Source of the DNA: Candidatus Tityobacter terrigena
GTDB taxonomy: Bacteria > Vulcanimicrobiota > Vulcanimicrobiia > Vulcanimicrobiales > Vulcanimicrobiaceae
Assembly (NCBI GenBank): GCA_003156715.1
Contig: PMHO01000006.1
Location: 9,212-48,925 of the forward strand
DNA length: 39,714 nucleotides
Reading direction: 5' to 3'
The notes beneath the pieces were generated by a model. It made no database searches. It was not told where the DNA came from and saw nothing but the letters and a program-made list of their open reading frames with translations. Position 1 is the first letter of the stretch. Each line of letters begins with the position of its first letter. This document shows positions 1 through 9,084 of the stretch, in pieces. The position numbers and the translations under genes are program-made.

Positions 1-3000
1 CTTGAGCATGTAGATGTAGCCGACGGTGATCGGCCGGCCGAAACGTTCACCCGTGCGCCCGTCGCGCAACCAGGTCTTACCGTCGGCCGGGAGACCAGCA
101 TCCTGCAACCATTCAGCGATATCCTCGGCGTGCGCTCCGTCGAATACGGGCGTGGCGATATAACGGTCGAGCATCTTTGCGGCCCAGCCGAGGTGCGTCT
201 CCATGATCTGGCCCAGGTTCATGCGCGACGGCACGCCCAATGGGTTGAGCACGATGTCGACCGGCGTCCCGTCTTCGAGGTACGGCATGTCTTCGTCCGG
301 CAGAACCTTGGCGATGACGCCCTTGTTGCCATGGCGCCCGGCCATCTTGTCGCCCTGCAGGATCTTGCGCTTCTGCGCCACGTAGACGCGCACGAGATGG
401 CTCACGCCGGGCGACAGCTCGTCGCCGTTATCGCGCGAGAAGGTCTTGACGTCGATGATCTTGCCCTTCTCGCCGTGCGGCACTTTCAACGAGGTGTCGC
501 GCACTTCGCGCGACTTCTCGCCGAAGATCGCGCGCAGCAGCCGCTCCTCGGCCGTGAGCTCGGTTTCGCCCTTGGGCGTAACCTTGCCGACCAGGATGTC
601 TTCGGGGCGAACCTCGGCGCCGATGCGGATGATGCCGTTCTCGTCGAGATCCTTGAGCGCATCCTCACCCACGTTGGGGATGTCGCGAGTGATCTCTTCG
701 GGCCCGAGCTTGGTGTCGCGGGCTTCACACTCGTATTCCTCGATGTGGATCGAGGTGAAGCGATCGTCCTTGACCATGCGCTCGCTGATCAGGATCGCGT
801 CTTCGTAGTTGTAGCCTTCCCAGGGCATGAAGGCGACCAGAATGTTCTGGCCGAGCGCCATCTCACCCTCATCCGAGGATGGGCCGTCGGCCAGAATTTG
901 ACCGCGCACGACCTTCTCGCCGGCCACGACGATCGGCGCCTGGTTGATGCACGTTCCGGCGTTGGAGCGGGTGAACTTCAGGAGGTCGTACGATTTCTCA
1001 AGACCGTTCTCGGCGCTCTTGACGATGATGTGCCGAGCGTCGACGTCGAGCACCTCGCCGGCCTCTTCGGCCAGCACGCAACCGCCGGAATCCTTGGCCG
1101 CGCGGTACTCCATGCCGGTGCCGATGATCGGAGCCTGCGGGCGCAAGAGCGGAACGGCCTGCCGCTGCATGTTCGCGCCCATGAGCGCGCGATTGGCGTC
1201 GTCGTGCTCGAGGAACGGAATGAGCGCCGTCGCAACCGAGACGATCTGCTTGGGCGAGACGTCCATGAGCTGCACAAGGTGGGGCGGCTCCGTGACGTAC
1301 TCTTCGATGTAGCGCGCCACGACCTGATCGGCGGTGATGCGGCCCTCGCGATCGATGGGCGTGTTGGCTTGGGCGATCACGAAATCGTCTTCGCGGTCGG
1401 CGGTGAGATAACGGATTTCGTCGGTCACGATGCCGTCGTGCACGACGCGGTACGGCGTTTCGATGAAGCCGTAGCGGTTGACGCGCGCGTAGGTCGCGAG
1501 CGAACCGATCAACCCAATGTTGGGGCCTTCCGGCGTCTCGATCGGACAGATGCGCCCGTAGTGCGAGTGATGGACGTCGCGAACCTCAAAGCCCGCGCGC
1601 TCGCGCGAAAGCCCACCCGGCCCCAGCGCCGAGAGCCGCCGCTTGTGCGTCAGCTCGGCCAGGGAATTGGTCTGGTCCATGAACTGCGAAAGCTGCGAGG
1701 ACCCAAAGAATTCTTTGATCGCCGCTACGACGGGACGGATGTTGATCAGCGCCTGCGGCGTGACGGTCTCGATGTCTTGCACCGTCATACGCTCGCGAAC
1801 GACGCGCTCGAGGCGCAGCAGACCGACGCGGAACTGGTTTTGGAGCAGTTCGCCGACCGAACGGATGCGGCGGTTGCCCAAATGGTCGATATCGTCGATG
1901 TGGGCGAGCGGCTTGCCGTCGGAACCGGGCGTCTTCATCGCGATCTTGATCAAGCGACGGATGACGGCGATCATGTCTTCGCGCGTCAGGCACTTCTTGG
2001 TGATCGGCGGCACGGCCAGACCAATGCTCGAGTACTCGCGCAGCTCGGGGCGCAACGCGTTTTCGAGCTTGCCCGAAAGCTTGTAGCGCCCGACCCCTGC
2101 GAGATCGTAGCGCTTCTCGTCGAAGAAGAGCGACTCGAGCAGCTTCTCGGCGTTTTCAGCGTTCTCGGGCTCGCCCGGGCGGAGCTTCTTATAAATCTCC
2201 TTGAGCGCGTCCTCGCGGGTCTTGACGTCCTTGTCTTTTTCGAGACAGTTGACGATCAGCGGCGAGTTGTCGAAGAGCGAGAGGAGCGCTTCGTCCGTTT
2301 CCCAGTTGAAGCCGAGGTCCGGCCGCGACAACGCGCGCACGAACGTCGTGACGTAGATCTTCCGGTTCTTGTCGATGCGGACGCCGACGGTGCCCTCGGT
2401 CTCGTCGTTCTTGGTACCGTTGTCGGTTTCGAACTCAATCCAGGCGCCGCGGTTCGGGATGATCGTCGCGTTGTACGTCGGGCGGTTGTTGGTGTCGACG
2501 TCCTGCAAGAAGTATACGCCCGGCGAACGCACGAGCTGGCTCACGATCACGCGCTCCGCGCCGTTGATCATGAACGTGCCCTTGTCGGTCATGAGCGGGA
2601 AATCGCCCATGAAAATCTCTTGGTCGGGGATACCCTTGATTTCGCCCGACTCGGCGGTAATGAGCCGCACGCGTACGCGCAGCGGCGCCGAGTAGGTCAT
2701 GTCGCGCTCGCGACATTCCTCGACCGAATACTTCGGCTCGCCGAGGCTGTGCTCGCCGAACTCCAGCACCAGGTTGCCGGTGAAATCCTTGATGGGCGAG
2801 ATCGAGTCGAACGCTTCCTTCAGGCCGTCGGTGATGAACCATTTGAAGGAGGCCTTCTGCAGTTCGATCAGATCCGGGATATCGAGCACGTGCGGAATCT
2901 TCGCGAACGACACGCGGACGCGCGAAGGACCGGGATCGTCGTACGCTTCGACGGTGAAGGCTTCGGACGGCGGCGCGAAGACGCTCGGCGCAGGCGCCGG

Positions 3001-3108
3001 CAATGTCGCGACGGTTCCTTCTTCGGCCTTCGTCGAGCGCTTCGAACGGGTCGTCTTCCCGCCGGACGCCCTGGCAGCGGACGACTTGGGAAGCATCGAT
3101 TTCGCCAT
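1..3108 (-). CDS. rpoB: RNA polymerase beta subunit, 3'-truncated by window edge
   Basis: Beta subunit of DNA-dependent RNA polymerase; the first 1036 codons are present and the C-terminal clamp/switch part lies outside. Translating the minus strand from the ATG at 3108 gives beta-subunit sequence throughout: PGVYF, the rifampicin-pocket stretch [20 protein letters not shown] (about residues 470-495), [26 protein letters not shown] and [13 protein letters not shown]. The residues equivalent to E. coli D516, H526 and S531 are wild type, so nothing indicates rifampicin resistance; N518 and P520 are T and S here. The first ~45 residues are a Ser/Lys/Ala-rich extension before the conserved core ([18 protein letters not shown]). 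The start has only a weak Shine-Dalgarno (GAGAG, far upstream). The gene upstream is a zinc-ribbon gene, not rplL, so rpoB is transcribed from its own promoter here. Confidence 0.98.
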   Translation of the reverse strand, partial: MAKSMLPKSSAARASGGKTTRSKRSTKAEEGTVATLPAPAPSVFAPPSEAFTVEAYDDPGPSRVRVSFAKIPHVLDIPDLIELQKASFKWFITDGLKEAFDSISPIKDFTGNLVLEFGEHSLGEPKYSVEECRERDMTYSAPLRVRVRLITAESGEIKGIPDQEIFMGDFPLMTDKGTFMINGAERVIVSQLVRSPGVYFLQDVDTNNRPTYNATIIPNRGAWIEFETDNGTKNDETEGTVGVRIDKNRKIYVTTFVRALSRPDLGFNWETDEALLSLFDNSPLIVNCLEKDKDVKTREDALKEIYKKLRPGEPENAENAEKLLESLFFDEKRYDLAGVGRYKLSGKLENALRPELREYSSIGLAVPPITKKCLTREDMIAVIRRLIKIAMKTPGSDGKPLAHIDDIDHLGNRRIRSVGELLQNQFRVGLLRLERVVRERMTVQDIETVTPQALINIRPVVAAIKEFFGSSQLSQFMDQTNSLAELTHKRRLSALGPGGLSRERAGFEVRDVHHSHYGRICPIETPEGPNIGLIGSLATYARVNRYGFIETPYRVVHDGIVTDEIRYLTADREDDFVIAQANTPIDREGRITADQVVARYIEEYVTEPPHLVQLMDVSPKQIVSVATALIPFLEHDDANRALMGANMQRQAVPLLRPQAPIIGTGMEYRAAKDSGGCVLAEEAGEVLDVDARHIIVKSAENGLEKSYDLLKFTRSNAGTCINQAPIVVAGEKVVRGQILADGPSSDEGEMALGQNILVAFMPWEGYNYEDAILISERMVKDDRFTSIHIEEYECEARDTKLGPEEITRDIPNVGEDALKDLDENGIIRIGAEVRPEDILVGKVTPKGETELTAEERLLRAIFGEKSREVRDTSLKVPHGEKGKIIDVKTFSRDNGDELSPGVSHLVRVYVAQKRKILQGDKMAGRHGNKGVIAKVLPDEDMPYLEDGTPVDIVLNPLGVPSRMNLGQIMETHLGWAAKMLDRYIATPVFDGAHAEDIAEWLQDAGLPADGKTWLRDGRTGERFGRPITVGYIYMLK

Positions 3109-3184
3109 TACAGTTGTTTTTTATCTCTCACGAAGCGCGGGCAAACGGAAATGAGCCCTCGGCGGCTTTCGGACACAGGGCGAT

Positions 3185-3213
3185 ATGATAGCAGCTAGGT
3201 CGACGGCCGTCAA
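3185..3213 (-). promoter_or_regulatory. rpoB promoter (sigma70-like)
   Basis: On the minus strand TTGACG (3213-3208) is followed by exactly 17 nt and then TATCAT (3190-3185), a near-consensus -35/-10 pair pointing at rpoB. The predicted start of transcription lies about 70 nt upstream of the ATG at 3108. Seen by eye; not tested. Confidence 0.65.
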
Positions 3214-3360
3214 GCTTTCGTATAACCTGGACCGGGACGCCGGGGTTTCGCCTCGGGGGTCGAGGTCGATCGGCCGGGCCCCTACGAAAACGCCCCGCGC
3301 CCCGGCTCGCCCGCTGCTGGAAACAGCAAGGCGGCCCGGGGTGCAAGGAAAGCCGCTTGG

Positions 3361-3388
3361 GTGCCCGCCCCCCGTAGGGGTCGGGCAC
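3361..3388 (-). terminator. strong hairpin downstream of the zinc-ribbon gene
   Basis: GTGCCCG (3361-3367) pairs with CGGGCAC (3382-3388), and CCCC/GGGG extends the stem inside over a GTA loop. It begins 15 nt past the stop of the 3403-3735 gene, the position expected of a terminator separating that gene from rpoB. There is no clear U-tract after it on the minus strand, so it could also be an mRNA 3'-end stabiliser. Confidence 0.5.
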
Positions 3389-3402
3389 GTGGGCAGAGCT
3401 TC

Positions 3403-3735
3403 TTAGCGGTAGCTTGAGCGCGTCTGGAAGCAGTCGCGGCAGTAAACGGGCTTGTCGCCACGCGGCTGGAACGGCACTTCCGCCGGCCTTCCGCACTGGC
3501 TGCAGGTCACCTGATACATTTCGCGGCCGCCGCGCGATCCGCCGCCGCCACCGCCGCCACCGGCGTATGACGAGCCGCCGCCTTGCGAGCGCTGCGCCTT
3601 ACGGGCAGCTCTGCATTCAGGGCAGCGATTGGGTTTATTTTGGAAACCCTTTGAGGCGAAAAACTCTTGTTCGCCCGCGCTAAAAACAAATTGGTTGTTG
3701 CAGTCGACGCAACTTAAGACTTCATCAGTGTACAA
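3403..3735 (-). CDS. two-finger zinc-ribbon protein (CxxC-x17-CxxC domain)
   Basis: A 110-residue protein with two four-cysteine modules. The N-terminal one has CVDC near residue 9 and CPEC near residue 38 (probable zinc-ribbon, zf-trcl type). The C-terminal one is CSQC, 17 residues, CRDC, with the signature PFQPRGDKPVYC, matching the family named CxxC-x17-CxxC domain (TIGR04272 type). A Gly/Ser linker with eight consecutive glycines joins them. Family function is unknown; zinc or nucleic-acid binding is inferred. The start is TTG at 3735, supported by GGAG (3746-3743) 7 nt upstream; no ATG is available at this position. It lies directly upstream of rpoB but the two are separated by a hairpin and the rpoB promoter. 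Confidence 0.88.
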   Translation of the reverse strand: MYTDEVLSCVDCNNQFVFSAGEQEFFASKGFQNKPNRCPECRAARKAQRSQGGGSSYAGGGGGGGGSRGGREMYQVTCSQCGRPAEVPFQPRGDKPVYCRDCFQTRSSYR

Positions 3736-4135
3736 AACGAGACTCCAGGCGCCGGGTGTGATTTCGACTCGCTAGGTACCCTGAGAAGAGATGACTCTGA
3801 CAACTTGGACCGCGCGGGTTTCGAGCCGGGCGGGTGACGCCTCTGGCTGCCCGGCACGTGGACTATAACACACCCGGCGTCGCGTCGGTTCACTTTTGGA
3901 TAAAATTTTCACGCTCGCGGGGTACGGATTCGTACACGCGCGTGAGGCGCTCCGGCCGATTCGCATCGGGACACTTCGGGCGAGCGAACGCGGTGGTCCG
4001 CGGGCGTCTGTTTGAGGTCAATACAGATATCGCCTGACGCCGGCGGCCGTGACTGTCGGGCCGGGATTTGCGACCCCGCACCGCATGACGCGTAGCATTG
4101 CCGCGAAGCCGGCGCGCGACTGAATGCATGCGACG
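3736..4135. other. intergenic region, about 400 bp
   Basis: No convincing gene. On the minus strand a TGTGTTATAGT stretch near 3862-3872 is a possible extended -10 for the zinc-ribbon gene, without a good -35. Short open frames here have no recognisable protein and overlap each other. Confidence 0.4.
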
Positions 4136-4945
4136 TTAGTCGTCGTCGGCGGCGTCGTCGGCAGGTGCGCTGGGCTCCTGCGCGGGCCGAAGGGGCGAGG
4201 AGGCCGGTTGGCCGGTCGGTCGAGGCGCGAGCGCGAGATCGAGCCGGCCGATCGCGGCGCGGCGTTCGCTTTGGGAGCGGAACGATGAATAGAGCAAGGT
4301 GCTCCAGGTGTAACCCGCGAGCGTTCCATCCTCGCGCGCGTATAAGCGGATGACGCCGCGTCCGACACCAGTACCCGAGGCGCCGCCTTTGCTTCGCGTG
4401 TCGTCCGTGCCATGCCGCGAGTGCGAGCAGTCGACCACGGTCAGCGCCCACTGCGACGTATTGCCGTGCAAGGGAACGCTCGCGATCGTCGGAACGGCCA
4501 GACCGACGGCGAGCATGACGTGGCCGCTGGGCCGGCTGCCCGGCGGATACTTCACCGCGATGAGGTCGCCGCTTTGAATATCCATCACACGATGGACGCG
4601 CCGAAAGCCGCGTTCCGCCACGATGGTGTCGTAGTAGTCGCCCGCCTGCGGGTTGGGCGCGCGGAACCAAGCCGCGAAGTCAGGCGGGATGAAACCGTAG
4701 CTTTGCTCGAGCAGATGGCTGACGAAGGAGCTGCAGACGCTTCGATTGCGTGCGGGACGGCCGCTCGCGAGGTCGGCCCATACGACGTAGGTCGGACGTG
4801 AGCCGTACACGTTGTTCTCCGGCGCTAGTTCGCGAACCAGCCGCTGGGCCCACGAGACGTGCGCGAACTCGGTTGCACCCAGCGCGTCCCGCAGCGCGAG
4901 CGGCGCGACGGCCGCGCCCGCGAGAAAGACCCTGCGGGCGATCAC
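4136..4945 (-). CDS. Tat-type secreted protein with Cys/His (NlpC/P60- or CHAP-like) core
   Basis: A 269-residue protein of unproven function. Starting at GTG 4945 (GAGG 7 nt upstream) it opens with ARRVFLAGAAVAPLAL, a twin-arginine-like signal peptide ending near GALGA-type residues, so export through Tat is likely. Downstream, a cysteine at the head of a helix (NRSVCSSFVSHLL) and a later GDLIAVKYPPG...SGHVMLAVG stretch resemble the Cys and His positions of papain-like NlpC/P60 or CHAP cell-wall hydrolases. The C-terminus is Pro/Ala-rich and ends in an acidic DDAADDD tail. A longer frame to 5053 exists but would overlap the divergent glycosyltransferase. The family assignment is inference from motif order, not a clear homology. 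Confidence 0.72.
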   Translation of the reverse strand: MIARRVFLAGAAVAPLALRDALGATEFAHVSWAQRLVRELAPENNVYGSRPTYVVWADLASGRPARNRSVCSSFVSHLLEQSYGFIPPDFAAWFRAPNPQAGDYYDTIVAERGFRRVHRVMDIQSGDLIAVKYPPGSRPSGHVMLAVGLAVPTIASVPLHGNTSQWALTVVDCSHSRHGTDDTRSKGGASGTGVGRGVIRLYAREDGTLAGYTWSTLLYSSFRSQSERRAAIGRLDLALAPRPTGQPASSPLRPAQEPSAPADDAADDD

Positions 4946-5004
4946 GCCAAGTCCTCGCCGCGATAGCGTGGGGGCTCGCTGCCGGGGAGCCGAACTCGCG
5001 GCCA

Positions 5005-5907
5005 ATGCCGCTTCGACCGAAGGTCGCATGCATGCTCGGCGTCGGTGCCGCATCCGAGCCGTACCTCGAGACGGCGCTGGCGGCGATCGCGCCGGCCGTC
5101 GACCTGCTGGTCGTCAACGACAACTCGCAAGTGACCGCGAGCGCGAACGTCGCCGTGCTCGAGCGCTCGGCTTTCGCCGAACGCGGCGCTCTGCGCATCG
5201 AGCGCCACCCCTTCGTCGATTTCGCCGACATGCGCAACAAAGCGTTCGCACCTTTGCGCGCAATGGGCGAGCCGCCCGACTGGGTGCTCTTCCTTGATGC
5301 AGACGAGGTGCACGGCGAGCAAATCGGCTACGTCGCGCGCGAGCTCCTGCCGCGCCTGGGACCCGAGTACGGCTCGCTCGACGCCTACACGTTTCACTTC
5401 TTCGGAACGTTCGGCTGGATCAGCGACGTTGCGCGGCGCTTCTGCTTCTTTCGCTACGCGGCGAACATTTCGTGGACCAATCCCGTGCACGAAAAAGTTA
5501 CGGGTCTGCACGGCAAAGCGCTGGTCGTTCCCTACGTCTACCATCACTACGGTAACGTACTGCCGGCCCCAATGCTCGCCGAAAAGCACCTGCGCTATTA
5601 CGATTTAGGCAATCCCGTGCCGCGCCCGCCCGAACCCAGCGAAGCAGGGCCGGACGTCTTTCTTGCCAAGGCTTCTTCGGTTCGTCCCTTCCGTGGGAAG
5701 CACCCGAGGGTGGCTCGCGCGACGGTGAGCGCACTGGAACGGCGCTTCGCCGTCGAGTTCGCCGCACTCGACCGAGGCTTTCGCGAGCGCCGCTCGCCCT
5801 CGGTGCGGGCCGCCGCCGGGCTGCGCCGGCTCAACGAGAGCCTGCGCGTCCAGTTGCGACGGCTGGAGCATCCCGGCATCTACCGTGAGGCAACCCTCGC
5901 CCGATGA
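5005..5907 (+). CDS. family 2-like glycosyltransferase
   Basis: A 300-residue cytoplasmic enzyme that should transfer a sugar from an activated donor; acceptor unknown. It shows the GT-A pattern: an N-terminal beta strand with LLVVNDNS (about 34-41), the metal-binding DAD motif in VLFLDADEVHGE (98-100), and a later ISWTNPVHEKV segment typical of GT2 enzymes related to LPS-core/WaaE-like transferases. No membrane helix. ATG 5005 was chosen because homology-like sequence begins right after it; the open frame continues upstream to 4750 only as a shadow of the divergent gene. Its stop overlaps the next start as ATGA, so the two are probably co-translated. Confidence 0.85.
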   Translation: MPLRPKVACMLGVGAASEPYLETALAAIAPAVDLLVVNDNSQVTASANVAVLERSAFAERGALRIERHPFVDFADMRNKAFAPLRAMGEPPDWVLFLDADEVHGEQIGYVARELLPRLGPEYGSLDAYTFHFFGTFGWISDVARRFCFFRYAANISWTNPVHEKVTGLHGKALVVPYVYHHYGNVLPAPMLAEKHLRYYDLGNPVPRPPEPSEAGPDVFLAKASSVRPFRGKHPRVARATVSALERRFAVEFAALDRGFRERRSPSVRAAAGLRRLNESLRVQLRRLEHPGIYREATLAR

Positions 5908-6290
5908 GTTCGGCATGGCTGGATAACGGGCGACCGGCAAAGGACGCCTCGCGCCTCCCGCGAACCGTCGTTGCGATGTCGCCGAGCACGCGTTTTGGCC
6001 TGGCATTTCTTCTGGCAGTCGCCTGCGGCGCAGCGGCCTCAGCGGCGCCGCCCGCTGCCGTGCGCCATTCGCCAATGGCCGACCGCGCCAACACCGCGCC
6101 GGTTCAGGTCGGTGGGCGCGTCCCACGCGAGCCCGCGCTCTTCCACGGAATCCCGGCTGCCCCGCTTCGCAAGTCCGAAGCCCAACCGGCCCCGAGCGTG
6201 CCGTCCGATCTGTTTTCGAACCCGTTGCGGCGGCACCGGATGGCGATGCCGAGCATCCCGTCCAACGACGACCTGGAGTTCGCCTTTTAG
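5904..6290 (+). CDS. small secreted protein, unknown
   Basis: 128 residues from the ATGA-overlapping start at 5904. A clear signal peptide (RFGLAFLLAVACGAAASAAPP) begins at Met25, so ATG 5976 is an alternative start giving 104 residues. The mature part is Pro/Ala/Arg-rich with no cysteine pairs or known motif, ending NDDLEFAF. The overlap with the glycosyltransferase suggests a shared transcript. Function not recognised. Confidence 0.6.
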   Translation: MSSAWLDNGRPAKDASRLPRTVVAMSPSTRFGLAFLLAVACGAAASAAPPAAVRHSPMADRANTAPVQVGGRVPREPALFHGIPAAPLRKSEAQPAPSVPSDLFSNPLRRHRMAMPSIPSNDDLEFAF

Positions 6291-6315
6291 CGAGCCTGCG
6301 AACAACGCCGCGAGC

Positions 6316-6765
6316 CTGCGGCTGGTAACCGGTGTTTTGCAGCGCGACGGCGCCGTCTTGCTGGTCGCTTCCCGATATCCGAATCTGCCCGAAGCGCTCT
6401 GGCACTTGCCGGGCGGCCGCCCGACGCGCGAGGAGCTGCTAGGCGCGGCCCTCGAGCGCGAGTATCGAGAAGAAACCGGGCTCGCGGTTGCGATCGGCCC
6501 GCTGCTCTATGCGAGCGAGTCGTTCGATGGAGCGACCGGCACCCACGTTCTGAACCTGACCTTCGAGGTGCACGCCGACGGGACGCCGCGCATCCCGCAA
6601 AGCGACGCGCACGTCGTCGATGTTGCCTGGGTTCCCCGCGACGAGCTCGCGGCACGGATCCGAGCGAGGGTCGTGCGCGAGCCGCTGCTTGCCGCGCTTT
6701 CAGGCGATCCACGCCGATACTTCGCCTTTCCCGAAGCCGGGATATCGGTTCAGTTCGCGGATTGA
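6316..6765 (+). CDS. NUDIX hydrolase, start codon uncertain
   Basis: Hydrolyses a nucleoside diphosphate linked to another moiety; substrate unknown. The complete NUDIX box is present: GRPTREE, 7 residues, REYREETGL, preceded by LWHLPGG. The domain begins with LRLVTGVLQRDGAVLLVAS, but no ATG, GTG or TTG lies in frame just before it. The frame is open back to TTG 5971, inside the secreted-protein gene. The best-placed candidate is CTG 6316 (or CTG 6322), 26 nt after the previous stop; TTG 6337 would cut the first strand. The 3' end overlaps the convergent GNAT gene by 16 bp. Confidence 0.85.
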   Translation: MRLVTGVLQRDGAVLLVASRYPNLPEALWHLPGGRPTREELLGAALEREYREETGLAVAIGPLLYASESFDGATGTHVLNLTFEVHADGTPRIPQSDAHVVDVAWVPRDELAARIRARVVREPLLAALSGDPRRYFAFPEAGISVQFAD

Positions 6766-7352
6766 GCGCGGTCTTCAGGACGCTCGCGACCCCAGTCGAC
6801 GGCTAAACGATCGCGAACGGCGAGCCAACGCTCGCGCGACATCTCGTAGACGCATACGTCGACCGGGCGGCCCCGGACGACGGCAGCATGGCGCTGCAGG
6901 TGCGTCTCCACGAAGTCGAGGCGCGCCAGCAAACGGCGCGACGGAAGGTTCCCGGGAACGCAGCAAGCGTCGATCCGGCGCAGGTCGCTGGTCTCAAAAG
7001 CGCAATCGATGACAGCACAAGCGGCCTCGCTCGCGTAGCGCTTTGACCGGTGCGAGGCGACGATGCTATACCCGATCTCCGCGACGCCGCGCGAATGGTC
7101 CCCGATGCGCAGCGAGATCCATCCGATGCCGACGCGCGACTCGGCGATCGCGGCGACCCATTCGAAGCGGCCGATGGCCCTCGACTCCAAGCGCTTGGGC
7201 CGAGCCGCTACGCGGCGCTGGAACTCATCGCGCGTATAACGCGGAACGTCTTGGTATTCGCGCAGGTGGCCGCTTTGCATGAGCTTCCAGAGCACCCCAG
7301 CATTGCGCGGCGTCACCGGCTCTAAGACCAGCCGTGGCGTCTCGATCGTCAT
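6750..7352 (-). CDS. GNAT acetyltransferase, RimJ/RimL type
   Basis: A 200-residue N-acetyltransferase using acetyl-CoA; substrate unknown (ribosomal-protein N-termini or small amines in this family). It begins TIETPRLVLEPVTPRNA, the usual RimJ/RimL opening. It continues with IGWISLRIGD and EIGYSIVASHRSKRYASEA, the strand and acetyl-CoA pyrophosphate loop, then LRRIDACCVPGNLPSRRLL, the N-x-x-S-x-x-L/V motif. ATG 7352 overlaps the stop of the upstream membrane-protein gene as TGATG, so they are translationally coupled; GTG 7355 is an alternative one codon earlier. Confidence 0.9.
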   Translation of the reverse strand: MTIETPRLVLEPVTPRNAGVLWKLMQSGHLREYQDVPRYTRDEFQRRVAARPKRLESRAIGRFEWVAAIAESRVGIGWISLRIGDHSRGVAEIGYSIVASHRSKRYASEAACAVIDCAFETSDLRRIDACCVPGNLPSRRLLARLDFVETHLQRHAAVVRGRPVDVCVYEMSRERWLAVRDRLAVDWGRERPEDRAQSAN

Positions 7353-9031
7353 CACGGTGCGAGCGCCCTGTCGGAGAGATTGGTAGCGATCGCGACCGCG
7401 CCCGCCGCGCTCGGAGCCGCGTCAAACCGGACGCGGTCGCCACTTCGGCAGAGCAACGCCGCTCCGTTACCGGAGGCGTCGAAAGAAAAGATTTGGCGCT
7501 CGCCTTTCAACGTGAAATACAGCGTGGCGCCGGCGATCGCGACGCGGTCGAGTTCGCCGGAGATCGACTTGACCCCGGCGGCGCTGACGGCCGTCGTATA
7601 TTTGCCGCCCAGGAAAGCCGCGTACTGCGCGAAGGCGTCGGTCTGAGGGGAAGGGCTGGTGCTCGCCCCGACGACCACGTGACCGTTCCTGGCCTGCACG
7701 AGCCCGAGCGTTTGATACTTCCCCGTGTCGGCGACCAGCGGCACGACCCACGTGTTCTGGTCGAACGCGTTGTACAAGATCGGCTGCGTCGGCAGCAGAC
7801 GCCCTTGGCGCACGATCGGGTTCGAGGCCACGGCGTTTTCGGCGCCGCTCGAGTTGAACTCGCCCCCGGACGACGTGTAATACGTCATCTTGCCGCTCAC
7901 CGTGTCCATGTACGTAAAGCCGGTCATCGACTGATCGCTGGCAGGCGACGTGTGATCGACGAACCACACGAAGCGCTCGCCCGCGAGCAAGCCGAACACC
8001 TCGTCTCGCGCCGGCACGTGCACGTCGCGCTTGGCCAACAGCGCATTCCAGAGCCCGTGCACGTAGAGCCCGAACCACTCGTTGTACGCCAGGGCGAGTT
8101 CGTCCGGAACGACCCGGCTGACCCATTTCGGCAAACTCTCGAAGTTCGTGCGATCGACGCGCTGCATGCTGCCGGTGCCGGGATCCACGATGACGACCCC
8201 CGTCACCCGTTGCCCCGACCAGCCGATCGTGGGGCGCCCCAGCGTGCAAAGGTACTGAGGATTTCCCTGGTCATCCAACTGCAGCGTCGTCTCGAGAATC
8301 TGTTCGGTGCCGTAGCGCATGTAGACGTGGCGATACAGGTTGTCGTTGAGGAGCGCCGACGGAATGTAACGCATCGGCGCGCGCTGCCGCAGCTCCGGCG
8401 CGAGGTCGGGGTTCTCGGCGCTCACGACGATCACGCCCGGGCTCGTGCGCCGCGCAAGCCACTGCACGAATCCGTGGAACTCGAGCGGTGCGACCCATAC
8501 CAGCCGCCCGCGCTCCACCTGCACGTTAAACGTGCCCACACCGTAGTAGGACCCGAGTTGACCGACGACTTTGTCGCCTGCAAAAATTGCCGCTTCCTCC
8601 GGCACGACGCGAATGTGGCTCAGGTCAGCGCTCGGCGGCAGCGTGTTCGACGTCGTGACGTCGACGAGATCGCGCAGGCCCGACGCGTCGACGACCGGCG
8701 CGATAGCGAGCGCGCCCGCAAAGAGCGCGAGGGCCGTTAGAGCGATCAGATACGGCCACGTCGGCGTCCGGCGAATCGAGACGATCCGGCGCGAAATCAC
8801 GACCGAGCGGGCCGCCAGCAGCAGGCTGTACGCGGCATTCGGGACGAGGGTCAGCAAAAGCAGGGTCAGCGCTTGCGGGAAGACGAGCGGCGGCATCACG
8901 AGGTAGGCGTACACGAGCAGGATCGGAATGCCGACCACCAGGCGCTGGCGTTGTCCGCGCCACCAGTTCGCCCCGAAGTCGAGGTTGACCAGGCCGATCG
9001 CCATGAAGGCCGCAGCCAGCAAGATCACCAT
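7352..9031 (-). CDS. large membrane protein: 4 TM helices plus ~430-residue extracytoplasmic domain
   Basis: 559 residues, family not recognised. Four hydrophobic helices lie in the first ~125 residues (MVILLAAAFMAIGLVNL; VVGIPILLVYAYLVMPPLVF; ALTLLLLTLVPNAAYSLLLA; YLIALTALALFAGALAIAPVV). The rest is a long soluble region rich in aromatic beta-like strands (VERGRLVWVAPLEFHGFVQWL, YGTEQILETTLQLDDQG, YNEWFGLYVHGLWNALLAKRD), probably outside the membrane. ATG 9031 puts the first helix at the N-terminus; the frame extends to 9112 but would overlap the divergent DUF3465 gene. Coupled to the GNAT gene downstream by TGATG. Confidence 0.8.
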   Translation of the reverse strand: MVILLAAAFMAIGLVNLDFGANWWRGQRQRLVVGIPILLVYAYLVMPPLVFPQALTLLLLTLVPNAAYSLLLAARSVVISRRIVSIRRTPTWPYLIALTALALFAGALAIAPVVDASGLRDLVDVTTSNTLPPSADLSHIRVVPEEAAIFAGDKVVGQLGSYYGVGTFNVQVERGRLVWVAPLEFHGFVQWLARRTSPGVIVVSAENPDLAPELRQRAPMRYIPSALLNDNLYRHVYMRYGTEQILETTLQLDDQGNPQYLCTLGRPTIGWSGQRVTGVVIVDPGTGSMQRVDRTNFESLPKWVSRVVPDELALAYNEWFGLYVHGLWNALLAKRDVHVPARDEVFGLLAGERFVWFVDHTSPASDQSMTGFTYMDTVSGKMTYYTSSGGEFNSSGAENAVASNPIVRQGRLLPTQPILYNAFDQNTWVVPLVADTGKYQTLGLVQARNGHVVVGASTSPSPQTDAFAQYAAFLGGKYTTAVSAAGVKSISGELDRVAIAGATLYFTLKGERQIFSFDASGNGAALLCRSGDRVRFDAAPSAAGAVAIATNLSDRALAP

Positions 9032-9084
9032 CGCGCCGCGGTTTCTCTTTGCGCCACGCGCGTTTGTCGCGATGGTGAGGCAGC

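Noticed and set aside
130..3198. 1022-codon plus-strand open frame
   Set aside because: Exactly antisense to rpoB; the product is Arg/Asp/Val-rich with no family likeness. Long antisense frames are common in high-GC genes.
7334..8740. 468-codon plus-strand frame
   Set aside because: Shadow of the minus-strand 4-TM protein gene, whose signal helices and codon pattern are convincing.
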